A stretch of DNA of 35,028 bases from Desulfobacteraceae bacterium (lineage in GTDB: Bacteria > Desulfobacterota > Desulfobacteria > Desulfobacterales > JAABRJ01), in assembly GCA_022340425.1 (NCBI GenBank), contig JAJDNY010000133.1, positions 1 through 35,028 on the forward strand, given 5' to 3'. Below, in pieces: positions 10,306 to 17,742 of the stretch. A program made the translations under genes and the position numbers. Under the pieces are notes generated by a model. It was given only the letters and a program-made list of their open reading frames with translations, made no database searches and was not told where the DNA came from. Each line of letters opens with the position of its first letter. Within the stretch, counting starts at the first letter, position 1.

Positions 10306-11631
10306 TCAGCTGCCGTTGGAAGGGCGGATCTTGCGGGCGATGGCCGTCACCTGGCGGCGGATTTCGGCCAGATCGAGGCTTTGCAGCCGGCCATCGGCCA
10401 CCAGGCGCCGCCCGGCCACGAGGACTTCCCGGACGTCGTCGCCGCGGGCGGCGTAGACCAGGTGCGAGGCCGGGTGGTAGAGGGGCACCAGGTGGGGCGC
10501 ATCGGCGGCCAAGACGATGATGTCGGCGGCCTTGTCGATTTCAAGCGAGCCGGTGACCGTGCCGAGGCCGATGGCCTCGGCGCCGCGGATGGTGGCCATC
10601 TCGACCACGGTCCGGGCCGGGCAGGCCGTCGGGTCGCCGCTTTTAACCTTGTGGAGCTTGGCCGCGGTGTCCATCTCGTGCAGCAGGTCGAGGTCGTTGT
10701 TGCTGGCGCAGCCGTCGGTGCCCAGGCCCACGCTGATCCCGGCCGCCAGGAAGTCGGTGACCGGCGCAATCCCGCTGGCGAGCTTCATGTTGCTTTGCGG
10801 GTTGTGGGAGATTGCGGCCCCGCCGGCGGCGATGCGCGCGATGTCGCGGCCGTCGGCCCAGACGCAGTGCACCAGGAGGGTCCCCTGGCTCAGAAGGCCC
10901 AAGCGGTCCAGGAAGGCGATGGGCGAGAGGCCGTGGTTGGCGCGGCTTGCGTCGCACTCCTGGCGGGTTTCGGCGGCGTGGATCTGGAAGAGCGCGCCGT
11001 GTTCGGCGGCCAGCGCCTTGGCCGCGCGCAGCGTCTCGGGGCTGCAGGTGTAGGGCGAATGACAGAAGACCGCCGGGGTGATCAGCGGCGTCCGCGAGCG
11101 CCAGCGCACCAGGAAATCGCGGGCCGCGGTGATATTGTCCCCGGGGTCGGGAACGCCCGGGGCCGGGAAATCGATCACCCCCTGGCCCAGCACCGCCCGC
11201 ATCCCCGCGTCCGCCACGGCCGCGGCCACCTGGTCCTCCAGGAAATAGCCGTCGCAGCAGGTGGTCGTGCCCGACAGGAGCATTTCGGCGCATGCCAGGC
11301 GGGCGCCCCAGCCCACCGTAGCAGGGGTGATATGCCGGCCCTCCGCCGGGAAGATATGGTCGTGCAGCCATGTCTCCAGGGGCAGGTCGTCGGCCAGGCC
11401 GCGGAAAAGGGTCATCGGCAGATGGGTGTGGGTGTTGACCAGTCCCGGCATGATGATGCCGCCGCGGGCGTCGATGCACGTTTCGGCCCGCGGTCGTGCG
11501 CCGTCCGGGTCGACCGGTCCCAGGGCGGCGACCCGGCCGCTGCGGATCCCCACATACCCCGGGGAAAAGATGTCAAAGGCCGGGTTGACGGTGAGCACGA
11601 TGCCGTTGTGAACCAGGGTGTCGTAGGTCAT
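10306..11631 (-). CDS. mtaD: MTA/SAH deaminase family amidohydrolase, copy 1
   Basis: A 441-residue amidohydrolase of the 5'-methylthioadenosine/S-adenosylhomocysteine deaminase family, which removes the 6-amino group to give MTI or S-inosylhomocysteine. Metal and catalytic residues are in place: PGLVNTHTHLPM (HXH), the HSPYTCSP segment, IHAAE (His and the proton-transferring Glu), SHNPQSNMKLASG, and GTDGCASNNDLD (Asp ligand). It is the same length as the adjacent copy 2 and clearly homologous, but differs around the substrate pocket (HAAETRQECD against HLAETAGEVA; GQGVIDFPAPG against GEVLFDFPSPN). The pair may therefore split substrates (MTA, SAH, adenosine or another nucleoside). The gap to copy 2 is 10 bp. 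Which substrate each prefers cannot be decided here. Confidence 0.9.
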   Translation of the reverse strand: MTYDTLVHNGIVLTVNPAFDIFSPGYVGIRSGRVAALGPVDPDGARPRAETCIDARGGIIMPGLVNTHTHLPMTLFRGLADDLPLETWLHDHIFPAEGRHITPATVGWGARLACAEMLLSGTTTCCDGYFLEDQVAAAVADAGMRAVLGQGVIDFPAPGVPDPGDNITAARDFLVRWRSRTPLITPAVFCHSPYTCSPETLRAAKALAAEHGALFQIHAAETRQECDASRANHGLSPIAFLDRLGLLSQGTLLVHCVWADGRDIARIAAGGAAISHNPQSNMKLASGIAPVTDFLAAGISVGLGTDGCASNNDLDLLHEMDTAAKLHKVKSGDPTACPARTVVEMATIRGAEAIGLGTVTGSLEIDKAADIIVLAADAPHLVPLYHPASHLVYAARGDDVREVLVAGRRLVADGRLQSLDLAEIRRQVTAIARKIRPSNGS

Positions 11632-11641
11632 GGGGCGGCTT

Positions 11642-12967
11642 TCAGTTCGCCATGGATCCGGCCCCGAGCCGGGCTGCGATCGCCCGGACCTCTGCGGTGA
11701 CCCGTTCGAGATCCAGGCTCCGGAGTCCGCGGTTTTCCATGACCAGCCGCCCGTTGATGATCACCGTGTCCACGTCGCCGCCGCGGGCGGCGTAGACCAG
11801 GTGCGAGGCGGGGTTGTAGAGCGGGGTCAGGTGGGGCTTGCGGCAGTCGATGACGATCAGATCGGCCCGTTTGCCGGGCTCCAACGACCCGGTGATCGTC
11901 TCCAGGCCCAGGGCGCGGGCGCCGTTGATGGTGGCCATTTTCAGCACCTGCTCGGCCGGCAGGGCGGTGGGGTCCAGGGTGGCCACCTTGTGGAGTTTGG
12001 CGGCCGTGTCCATTTCCAGAAAGAGGTCCAGATCGTTGTTGCTGGCGCACCCGTCGGTGCCCAGGGCGACGCACAGGCCGGCAGCCAGGAGTGCCGGGAC
12101 CGGGGCGATCCCCGAGGCGAGCTTCATGTTGCTTTCCGGGTTGTGGGCGATCTTGACATCCGCCGTCTGCAGGAGCGCGATGTCCTCGGGGGTCAGCTGG
12201 ACGCAGTGGCAGGCCAGCAGGCGGGGCTCCAGGATGCCGAGCTGGGCCAGATGGCCCACCGGCGTGCGGCCGTGGCGCGACCTGATCCGGGCTACCTCGC
12301 CGGCGGTCTCCGCAAGGTGGGTGACCAGGGGCAGCTGGAGTTCGCGCGCCAGATCGGCTGACTGGCAGAGCAGCTCGGGGGCGCACAGGTAGGGCGAGTG
12401 GGGTTCCACGGCCACCCCGATCAGGGGATCGCCGGCCCAGCGGGCGGCCATGCGCCGGGTATAGGCCAACCCGTTTTCCGCACGGCCGTAATTGGGCGAG
12501 GGAAAGTCGAAGAGGACCTCGCCCACCACGGCCCGCAGGCCGGCTGCGTGGGCGGCGCGGGCCACGGCATCCGCGAACAGGTACATGTCGCAGAAGCAGG
12601 TGGTCCCCGAAAGGATCATTTCGGCGCAGCCCAGCAGGGCCCCCTGGTGGACGATCTCTTCGGTCAGGCGGGATTCGGCCGGGAAGATGTGGTCGTTTAG
12701 CCAGGTCATCAGGGGCAGGTCGTCGGCCAGCCCCCGGAAGCAGGTCATGGCGGCGTGGGTGTGGGTGTTGATCAGCCCGGGCATGATGATGCCGCCGTGG
12801 GCATCGATGATTTTTTTGGCCGGAATCGCGGCCAGGCGTTCGGCCGGCGCGACCGCCAGGATGCGATCGCCGGCAACCGCCACCGCCCCGTCATCGATCC
12901 GGGTGCCGGCGCCGTCCATGGTCAAAACGGTGCCGTGGGTGACCAGAATATCGACGCCAGGCGGCAT
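11642..12967 (-). CDS. mtaD: MTA/SAH deaminase family amidohydrolase, copy 2
   Basis: A 441-residue amidohydrolase paralogous to its downstream neighbour. Motifs are PGLINTHTHAAM (HXH), PHSPYLCAPE, THLAETAGE, AHNPESNMKLASG and GTDGCASNNDLD, so the metal site is complete. HLAET and the NPESNMKLASG loop are closest to the best-studied MtaD enzymes, which makes this copy the better candidate for MTA/SAH deamination. The ATG at 12967 is preceded by AAGGGA. The upstream leader, only 13 bp from the start codon, is occupied by one copy of the dispersed hairpin repeat, which separates this gene from the phosphorylase gene. Confidence 0.92.
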   Translation of the reverse strand: MPPGVDILVTHGTVLTMDGAGTRIDDGAVAVAGDRILAVAPAERLAAIPAKKIIDAHGGIIMPGLINTHTHAAMTCFRGLADDLPLMTWLNDHIFPAESRLTEEIVHQGALLGCAEMILSGTTCFCDMYLFADAVARAAHAAGLRAVVGEVLFDFPSPNYGRAENGLAYTRRMAARWAGDPLIGVAVEPHSPYLCAPELLCQSADLARELQLPLVTHLAETAGEVARIRSRHGRTPVGHLAQLGILEPRLLACHCVQLTPEDIALLQTADVKIAHNPESNMKLASGIAPVPALLAAGLCVALGTDGCASNNDLDLFLEMDTAAKLHKVATLDPTALPAEQVLKMATINGARALGLETITGSLEPGKRADLIVIDCRKPHLTPLYNPASHLVYAARGGDVDTVIINGRLVMENRGLRSLDLERVTAEVRAIAARLGAGSMAN

Positions 12968-12980
12968 GCGGATCCCTTTC

Positions 12981-13133
12981 TTGACAGCTCCGAAAAAAAT
13001 CCAATTTCCGCGTTGCGCTGCATCTCGAAGTCGCTGCGGCGTACATAAGTACGCCTCACGCCGCTGAGATTTGCACGCCTTGAAATTGGCTTTTTTACGA
13101 AACTGTCTGGTTTTTGACTTATTACCGTTTCAT
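12981..13133 (-). repeat. Dispersed hairpin repeat, copy A
   Basis: A 153-bp non-coding element, read on the minus strand from ATGAAACGGTAA to GAGCTGTCAA. It matches copy B at 25365-25516 along its full length, at roughly 85% by eye. It folds into a long hairpin: outer arms GACAG/CTGTC, then CCAATTTC/GAAATTGG, a middle ATCTC/GAGAT, and an inner GGCGTAC-TTAT-GTACGCC hairpin. It lies between the phosphorylase gene and mtaD copy 2 and ends 13 bp before the latter's start codon. It has no coding potential and no transposase, so it resembles a MITE- or REP-like mobile or regulatory repeat. Confidence 0.88.
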
Positions 13134-13176
13134 CTTTCTTGGCGGCGCTTGGGCCGGAGGGCGACCTGCCCCGGCC

Positions 13177-14031
13177 TCAGGCGCCGGAGAGTTCGGCCGC
13201 GATCCCTGAAATGATGCGGCCCAATTGCGGCGCTGCCTTTTCGGCCACCGCCACAATCGCCTCGAAGCTGGCCGGGGCCGGGCGGTCCGGGTCGTTTAAG
13301 TTGGTGATGGTGGAAACCCCGAGCACCCGCATGCCTCCGTGAACCGCGGCGATGGTCTCCTGGACGGTGGACATGCCGACGGCATCGGCGCCGATGGTCC
13401 TGAGGAATCGGATTTCAGCCGGGGTTTCCAGCGAAGGCCCCTTGAGGCCGACGTAGACGCCTTGGGTCAGGGGAATGCCCGCCGCTTTCGCCACCCTGCG
13501 CGCGGCTGCGGCCAGCGCCGGATCGTACACCCGGCTCATGTCCGGAAATCGCAGCCCCCAGCGGTCGATATTGGGTCCCACCAGGGGGTTTTCGCCGGTC
13601 AGATTGATGTGATCGGCGATCAGCATCAGGTCGCCCGGATGAAAAGCGGGGTTCAGGCCCCCGGCGGCGTTGGACACGATCAGGGTGTCCACCCCCAGCG
13701 CCTGGAGCACGCGCACGGGAAAGGCCACCGCCAGCGGGCTGTGGCCCTCGTAGAGGTGAAAGCGGCCCTGAAGGGCGAGGGTGGGGGTTCCGGCCATGGT
13801 GCCGCACAGCAGGCGGCCATGGTGGCCCTGAACGGTGGTGGACGGAAAATGTGGGATCTGACGGTAAGGCAGCGTCGCGCTGACCGCCAGGTCGCCGATC
13901 ACCCCGCCGAGGCCGGTCCCCGTCATCAGCCCCAGCCGGGGCGGGGCGTTTAGGCGCGCAGCGATGAACTTGGCGGCTTGCTGAACGTGACGCTGATAGG
14001 TTGCAAGCGGTTTACCCGTGGCTATCGGCAC
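13177..14031 (-). CDS. PNP/MTAP-family phosphorylase, predicted to prefer methylthioinosine
   Basis: A 284-residue member of the trimeric purine nucleoside phosphorylase/MTA phosphorylase family. Seen: the phosphate loop GTGLGG (residues 38-43), the GRFHLYEGH segment with His92, VSNAAGGLN, GPSLETPAE with the base-binding Glu202, VGMSTVQE with Met220, and TITN with Asn244. Asn at that site marks 6-oxopurine enzymes, whereas MTA phosphorylases have Asp. Twelve residues later, where PNPs carry the His that contacts the ribose 5'-OH (LSHAEV-type motif), this protein has Phe256 (ASFEAI); MTA phosphorylases have a hydrophobic residue there. I infer MTI phosphorylase activity; plain inosine/guanosine phosphorylase is the alternative. 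The start is GTG, fixed by AGGAGG at 14039-14044. Confidence 0.9.
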   Translation of the reverse strand: MPIATGKPLATYQRHVQQAAKFIAARLNAPPRLGLMTGTGLGGVIGDLAVSATLPYRQIPHFPSTTVQGHHGRLLCGTMAGTPTLALQGRFHLYEGHSPLAVAFPVRVLQALGVDTLIVSNAAGGLNPAFHPGDLMLIADHINLTGENPLVGPNIDRWGLRFPDMSRVYDPALAAAARRVAKAAGIPLTQGVYVGLKGPSLETPAEIRFLRTIGADAVGMSTVQETIAAVHGGMRVLGVSTITNLNDPDRPAPASFEAIVAVAEKAAPQLGRIISGIAAELSGA

Positions 14032-14038
14032 GCGGCGG

Positions 14039-14044
14039 CCTCCT
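14039..14044 (-). promoter_or_regulatory. Shine-Dalgarno site fixing the GTG start of the phosphorylase
   Basis: AGGAGG on the minus strand lies seven bases before the GTG at 14031. No ATG is available nearby in this frame, so this strong site supports the GTG start. Confidence 0.75.
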
Positions 14045-14081
14045 GGGCGGTTGGTGTGGCGCGTTTGGAAAACCGGGGGGC

Positions 14082-14110
14082 ATCATAGTTTAAGGCAGGC
14101 CGGCCGTCAA
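14082..14110 (-). promoter_or_regulatory. Sigma70-type promoter of the salvage operon
   Basis: On the minus strand TTGACG (14110-14105) and TATGAT (14087-14082) are separated by exactly 17 bp. Both boxes match the consensus at five of six positions. The -10 box is about 50 bp upstream of the phosphorylase GTG. This is the best promoter in the window and would drive all seven minus-strand genes down to 5567. Confidence 0.75.
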
Positions 14111-14349
14111 CCCGCCGCCTGCGGCCTGCCCGGGGAGATCCCCAGGCCCCGGGTGCAGCCAAGCGCCGACGATTGACTTTTAACCGGGTTTGTGAAAGAT
14201 TGCAATCTCACGATTTTGCAATGAATATCCGAATCTTGGGAAAGCGATCCGGTCCTGGGGCAGCTTTGGGCCGGAGTCGCCGCGGATCCCCCCAACGGCG
14301 GAATCACCGTGCCGTTTCGCCCCCATGGGGAAGGTGCCGTCGGAGTGCC
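14111..14349. other. Divergent control region between salvage operon and DRTGG gene
   Basis: No gene is seen here. A possible plus-strand -35 box TTGACT lies at 14173-14178, with a poor -10 candidate (AAGATT) 17 bp later. A perfect 12-bp palindrome, AGATTGCAATCT, lies at 14197-14208 and could be an operator overlapping that -10 region. The plus-strand leader to the ATG at 14350 would then be about 140 bases. The promoter on this strand is uncertain. Confidence 0.4.
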
Positions 14350-14703
14350 ATGAAAATATCTGAAATCAAAGAAATACTGAAGGCGGAAGTGCTGGCCGGT
14401 GAAGATCATCTGGACGACGTGGTTGTGGGCGGCGGGGGCGCCGATCTGATGGATGATGTTCTCGCGGCGGTTGCCAAGGGTGCCGTATTGCTGACCGGAT
14501 TGAATTCGGATCAGGTTATCCGGACCGCCAAAATCGCCGGTGTGGGCGCCGTCGTTTTCGTCCGCGGCAAAAAACCGGACGACAGCCTGATCGCCCTTGC
14601 GCGCGAATTCCACCTGCCGCTGCTGCTCACACGCCACACGCTGTTCGTCTCCTGCGGGCGGCTTTACATGAACGGACTGCGGGGGCTGGACGGCTCCTGG
14701 TGA
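14350..14703 (+). CDS. DRTGG-domain protein
   Basis: A 117-residue soluble protein made up of a single DRTGG-type domain (named after a motif in phosphotransacetylases and CBS-domain proteins). Seen: MKISEIKEILKAEVLAGED at the N-terminus, the GGGGADLMDDVLA segment, VLLTGLNSDQVIRTAKIAGVGAVVFVRGKKPDD and the C-terminal TLFVSCGRLYMNGLRG. Single-domain versions are known in anaerobes near hydrogenase and electron-transfer genes; their function is not established, with ligand sensing suspected. Translation from the ATG at 14350 gives exactly the domain. It precedes the RnfB-GltD fusion on the same strand but with a 255-bp gap, so shared transcription is only possible. Confidence 0.82.
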   Translation: MKISEIKEILKAEVLAGEDHLDDVVVGGGGADLMDDVLAAVAKGAVLLTGLNSDQVIRTAKIAGVGAVVFVRGKKPDDSLIALAREFHLPLLLTRHTLFVSCGRLYMNGLRGLDGSW

Positions 14704-14808
14704 CCCACGGCTTGCCGAGATGCGCAAAATCGACCGGCCCGCAAGTCTGCAATTGAAAAACAGCCGCATTTTTGCTAAGCGTTCTCACGCAGGGCGAATT
14801 CGGCAAAG

Positions 14809-14839
14809 GCGGAATTTGGATTTTTAAGGGAACTGTCAA
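14809..14839 (+). repeat. Possible degenerate end of the dispersed hairpin repeat
   Basis: The sequence GCGGAATTTGGATTTTT followed by GGAACTGTCAA resembles the 3' end of the repeat copies at 12981 and 25365 (GCGGAAATTGGATTTTTTTCGGAGCTGTCAA-like). The rest of the element is not recognisable upstream. Like the full copies, it points toward a downstream start codon, here the RnfB-GltD fusion. The match is short and AT-rich and may be chance. Confidence 0.35.
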
Positions 14840-14958
14840 TCCTTGGCGGCCGCATCGGCCGCCGCGCAGACCGTCGCTTGGGCGGGCGGGCTCGCCCCGA
14901 GGCCCCGAGGGACCTGCGCGGGCGGACGCCGGCCATGCTGCAAAGGGGAGAATGCATT

Positions 14959-17019
14959 ATGCTGTCAGCCTTGTTTATGATGGGTGGGCTTGGTCTTCTG
15001 GTGGGTGTGGGTCTGGCCGCTGCTTCCAAAATCTTTTACGTCTATGTGGATCCCAAAATTCTGGCGGTGGAAAGCACTCTCCCGGGCGCCAACTGCGGCG
15101 GCTGCGGCCTGCCGGGCTGCAGCGCCAACGCCGAGGCCATTGTGGCCGGCCGGGCAGCCCCCAACTCCTGCGTTGCGGCAGGCCCCGAGGTAGCCGAGGC
15201 GATCGCCGCCATCCTGGGGGTCTCCATTGAAGCCAAGGAGCCGGACATCGCGCGGCCCGGCTGCACTTACGGGGTTCAGGATGCCGACACCAAATACCTC
15301 TACGATGGTCTGAGCGACTGTCGGGCGGCGGCCCTGCTCAGCGGCGGGATGAAGGTCTGCACCGTCGGCTGCCTCGGGCTGGGCAGCTGCGCCAAGGCCT
15401 GCCCCTTCAATGCCATCACCATGGGGCCCGATGGGTTGCCGGTGGTGGATGAAGCCCGCTGCACGGGCTGCGGCACCTGTGAGCGGGTCTGCCCCAAGCA
15501 TATCATCACCCTTTCGTCGGTCACCCGCCGCATCATGCGCGAATACACCACCGACGAGTGCACAACCCCCTGTCAGCGGGCCTGCCCCGCAGGCATCGAC
15601 ATCTGTGAATATATCCGGCAGATCACCTTGGGCGATTACCACCGGTCGGTTCAGGTGATCAAGGAGCGCAATCCCTTCCCCACCGTTATCGGCCGCATCT
15701 GCCCGCGCCCCTGCGAACAGGAGTGTCGGCGTGGGCTGGTGGATGAACCCGTGGCGATCAACTTTCTGAAGCGTTTTGTGGCGGACTACGAACGGGAAAC
15801 CGGCACCCGCGTTCAGCCTTACAAGGCTCCGGCCACGGGGCGTAAAATCGCGGTGGTCGGAGGCGGCGTGGAAGGCCTGTCGGCCGCCTTCTTTGCCGCC
15901 CGGCTGGGCCACGAGACCACTGTTTTCGAGGCGACCGCCACCCTCGGCGGATTGCTGCGCACCGCCATTGCCCGCAATCGCCTGCCCCAGGACGTGCTCG
16001 ACTGGGACATCCAAGGGGTCCTGGAGATGGGCGTGGCCGCCGAAACCGGCAAAACTTTGGGCAAGGATTTCAGCGTGGCGTCCCTTCTTCAGGATGGTTA
16101 TGAAGCGGTGTTTCTGGCCGCCGGCGGGTGGGACAGCCGGCTGACCCGCCAGACCGGGGCCGCCGTCGAAAGGCCGGCTCCCGGCACCCATCTGCTGATC
16201 GATTTTCTGGAAGCCGAAACGGCCTTTCAGGACCAGCTGGCCAAAAAAGGGGATGTGGTGATCGTCGGCGGCGGGCCGGCCGGGCTGGAGGCCGCCCGTA
16301 TCTGTCAAAAGGCCGGTGCCGGCAAGGTGAGCCTTCTGATCCGCGAAACCCGGGAAAACAGCCCCCTGGGCGACGCCGACCAAGAAGCGCTGGAAGGTGT
16401 CGAGGTCCTTTTCGCCACCGGCGTCACCCGTTTGATGGGCAAAGGCGATCAGCTCCAGGCCCTGGAACTGCTGAGCCTCGATTCTCGCAAGAAGTCCCGC
16501 ATCGCAGCCAAGACCCTGCTGCTGGCGGCCGGGCGGTTTCCCCAGTTTATCTTCGCAGCGCCCCGGTCGGAGGACGGCCAGGAGGCCGCTGCCGGCAGCT
16601 GGGAGGCGATCGAGGCCCACAAACCCCCGGTTTCCGGGTCAACTGAGGGGCTGCTAGCCGCCGGCGACCCACCCTCGGATTTCAGTGCCGCCATCAAGGC
16701 CATCGGCGCCGGACGGCGCGGCGCGGCCGGCATTCACCAGCTGATGTATGGCATCGAGCCGGGGCTGCCCGAAAACGTGATCACGCCGGACGCCTATATC
16801 CAGAACGTCGACACGGTGCAAAACGTACCGACCGCCAGCCGCAAGGTAATGCCGTTGGCGCCTGAAGGTGCGGAACTTGAAAAGGGCTACGACAAGGCCC
16901 AGGCCATGGCCGAAGCCGGCCGTTGTCTGCAGTGCGGCCTGATATGCTACCACGGCTGCGGTGAGCAGGCCGTCCAGACGGAAAAACCGGTTTCGCAAGG
17001 GGCTGTGGCAGCCCATTAA
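14959..17019 (+). CDS. RnfB-like ferredoxin fused to GltD-like NAD(P)H oxidoreductase
   Basis: This 686-residue protein joins two modules. Residues 1-25 form a membrane anchor. Cys46, 49, 54 and 71 make the RnfB-type FeS site, followed by CX3CX5CX3C (134-148) and CX2CX2CX3C (168-178) clusters as in RnfB. From about residue 200 it is like the small subunit of glutamate synthase: a Cys-rich N-terminal cluster region (CTTPCQRACPAG, CPRPCEQEC), an FAD motif GGGVEG near 301, and a second dinucleotide motif GGGPAG near 434. The C-terminus has another CX2CX3CX3C set. It probably passes electrons between NAD(P)H and ferredoxin or a membrane partner. No other Rnf subunit is nearby. The start at 14959 follows GGGGAG; upstream in-frame starts lack a site and would bury the anchor. 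Confidence 0.88.
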   Translation: MLSALFMMGGLGLLVGVGLAAASKIFYVYVDPKILAVESTLPGANCGGCGLPGCSANAEAIVAGRAAPNSCVAAGPEVAEAIAAILGVSIEAKEPDIARPGCTYGVQDADTKYLYDGLSDCRAAALLSGGMKVCTVGCLGLGSCAKACPFNAITMGPDGLPVVDEARCTGCGTCERVCPKHIITLSSVTRRIMREYTTDECTTPCQRACPAGIDICEYIRQITLGDYHRSVQVIKERNPFPTVIGRICPRPCEQECRRGLVDEPVAINFLKRFVADYERETGTRVQPYKAPATGRKIAVVGGGVEGLSAAFFAARLGHETTVFEATATLGGLLRTAIARNRLPQDVLDWDIQGVLEMGVAAETGKTLGKDFSVASLLQDGYEAVFLAAGGWDSRLTRQTGAAVERPAPGTHLLIDFLEAETAFQDQLAKKGDVVIVGGGPAGLEAARICQKAGAGKVSLLIRETRENSPLGDADQEALEGVEVLFATGVTRLMGKGDQLQALELLSLDSRKKSRIAAKTLLLAAGRFPQFIFAAPRSEDGQEAAAGSWEAIEAHKPPVSGSTEGLLAAGDPPSDFSAAIKAIGAGRRGAAGIHQLMYGIEPGLPENVITPDAYIQNVDTVQNVPTASRKVMPLAPEGAELEKGYDKAQAMAEAGRCLQCGLICYHGCGEQAVQTEKPVSQGAVAAH

Positions 17020-17133
17020 GGTTTTGGCGGCCGGCCGCCACCCCGTAGGGCATGACGGGGGCGGCGGCCAATCGCCGGCAGGCTTTCATACCCGGCCTGA
17101 TTGCAAGCTGATTGTTACGCTCACCGTACTACC

Positions 17134-17137
17134 GAGG
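17134..17137 (+). promoter_or_regulatory. Shine-Dalgarno site fixing the TTG start of the RseC-like gene
   Basis: GAGG lies seven bases before the TTG at 17145. An earlier in-frame TTG at 17112 has no such site, and the family normally begins right at the TEEGFVIKV segment. Confidence 0.55.
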
Positions 17138-17144
17138 ACCAGTT

Positions 17145-17633
17145 TTGGCGACTGAAGAAGGATTCGTCATCAAGGTGGAATCGGCGACCACCGCCCGTGT
17201 TAAGACCAACAAGAAAAGCGCCTGCAAGGGCTGTGCTTCCCGGAATTCCTGCAACGCCATGGGAAACGAGATGGAGGTCGAAGCCCTGAATCCGGCCGGC
17301 GCCCAGGAGGGGGACCGGATCCTGCTGCGGATTGAAACCTCCTCCTTACTGAAAGCGACCTTTCTGCTCTATCTGTTTCCGATTATCTGCATGCTACTGG
17401 GTGCGGTTATCGGCCAGCGCACCGCACCGCTTTTGAAGTGGGACGTCTCGGCCCTCTCGGCCCTTCTGGGCTTTCTGTTTTTCTTCCTGTCGATTGCTTT
17501 CGTCAAGTTTAAGGGCAACCGGATGGCGGCCCAAAACGCCTATCGGCCGAAGATCGTCAAAATCCTGCGCCCCCTGAAACCGGAGCCGGACACCCTCGCC
17601 CAGACCGCCGGTGCCGGCGAGGTTTCCGCTTAG
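17145..17633 (+). CDS. RseC/MucC-family membrane protein
   Basis: A 162-residue inner-membrane protein of the RseC/MucC family. The cytoplasmic N-terminal part begins TEEGFVIKVESATTARVKT and holds a Cys cluster, CKGCASRNSCNAMG, a possible metal or FeS site typical of the family. Two hydrophobic helices follow (LLKATFLLYLFPIICMLLGAVIG and LSALLGFLFFFLSIAFV). In enterobacteria RseC occurs in the sigma-E operon and in SoxR-reducing systems with Rnf-like proteins. Here it follows the RnfB-GltD fusion by 125 bp, which favours the redox role. The TTG at 17145 is chosen as start. Confidence 0.82.
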   Translation: MATEEGFVIKVESATTARVKTNKKSACKGCASRNSCNAMGNEMEVEALNPAGAQEGDRILLRIETSSLLKATFLLYLFPIICMLLGAVIGQRTAPLLKWDVSALSALLGFLFFFLSIAFVKFKGNRMAAQNAYRPKIVKILRPLKPEPDTLAQTAGAGEVSA

Positions 17634-17742
17634 CCGGCCCCTTTTGACCGCGTGCCGCTGGCTGTGGTCGCCCTGAAATGCCCGGTCGTGATCCCGCTCC
17701 CCTGCCCTCAATGCGATTGCCGCCACCAGGAGGCGCTTTGAA

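Noticed and set aside
13177-14031. Calling the phosphorylase a standard MTA phosphorylase (mtnP)
   Set aside because: The base-binding site has Asn244 in TITN, not the Asp of MTA phosphorylases, and the operon supplies MTA deaminases that would make the direct enzyme unnecessary.
14107-14769. 220-codon minus-strand frame covering the DRTGG gene and control region
   Set aside because: It overlaps the DRTGG gene and promoter elements; the predicted protein looks non-natural.
14965-16620. 551-codon minus-strand reading frame opposite the RnfB-GltD fusion
   Set aside because: It is a shadow of a strongly supported gene and has no ribosome site or recognisable domain.
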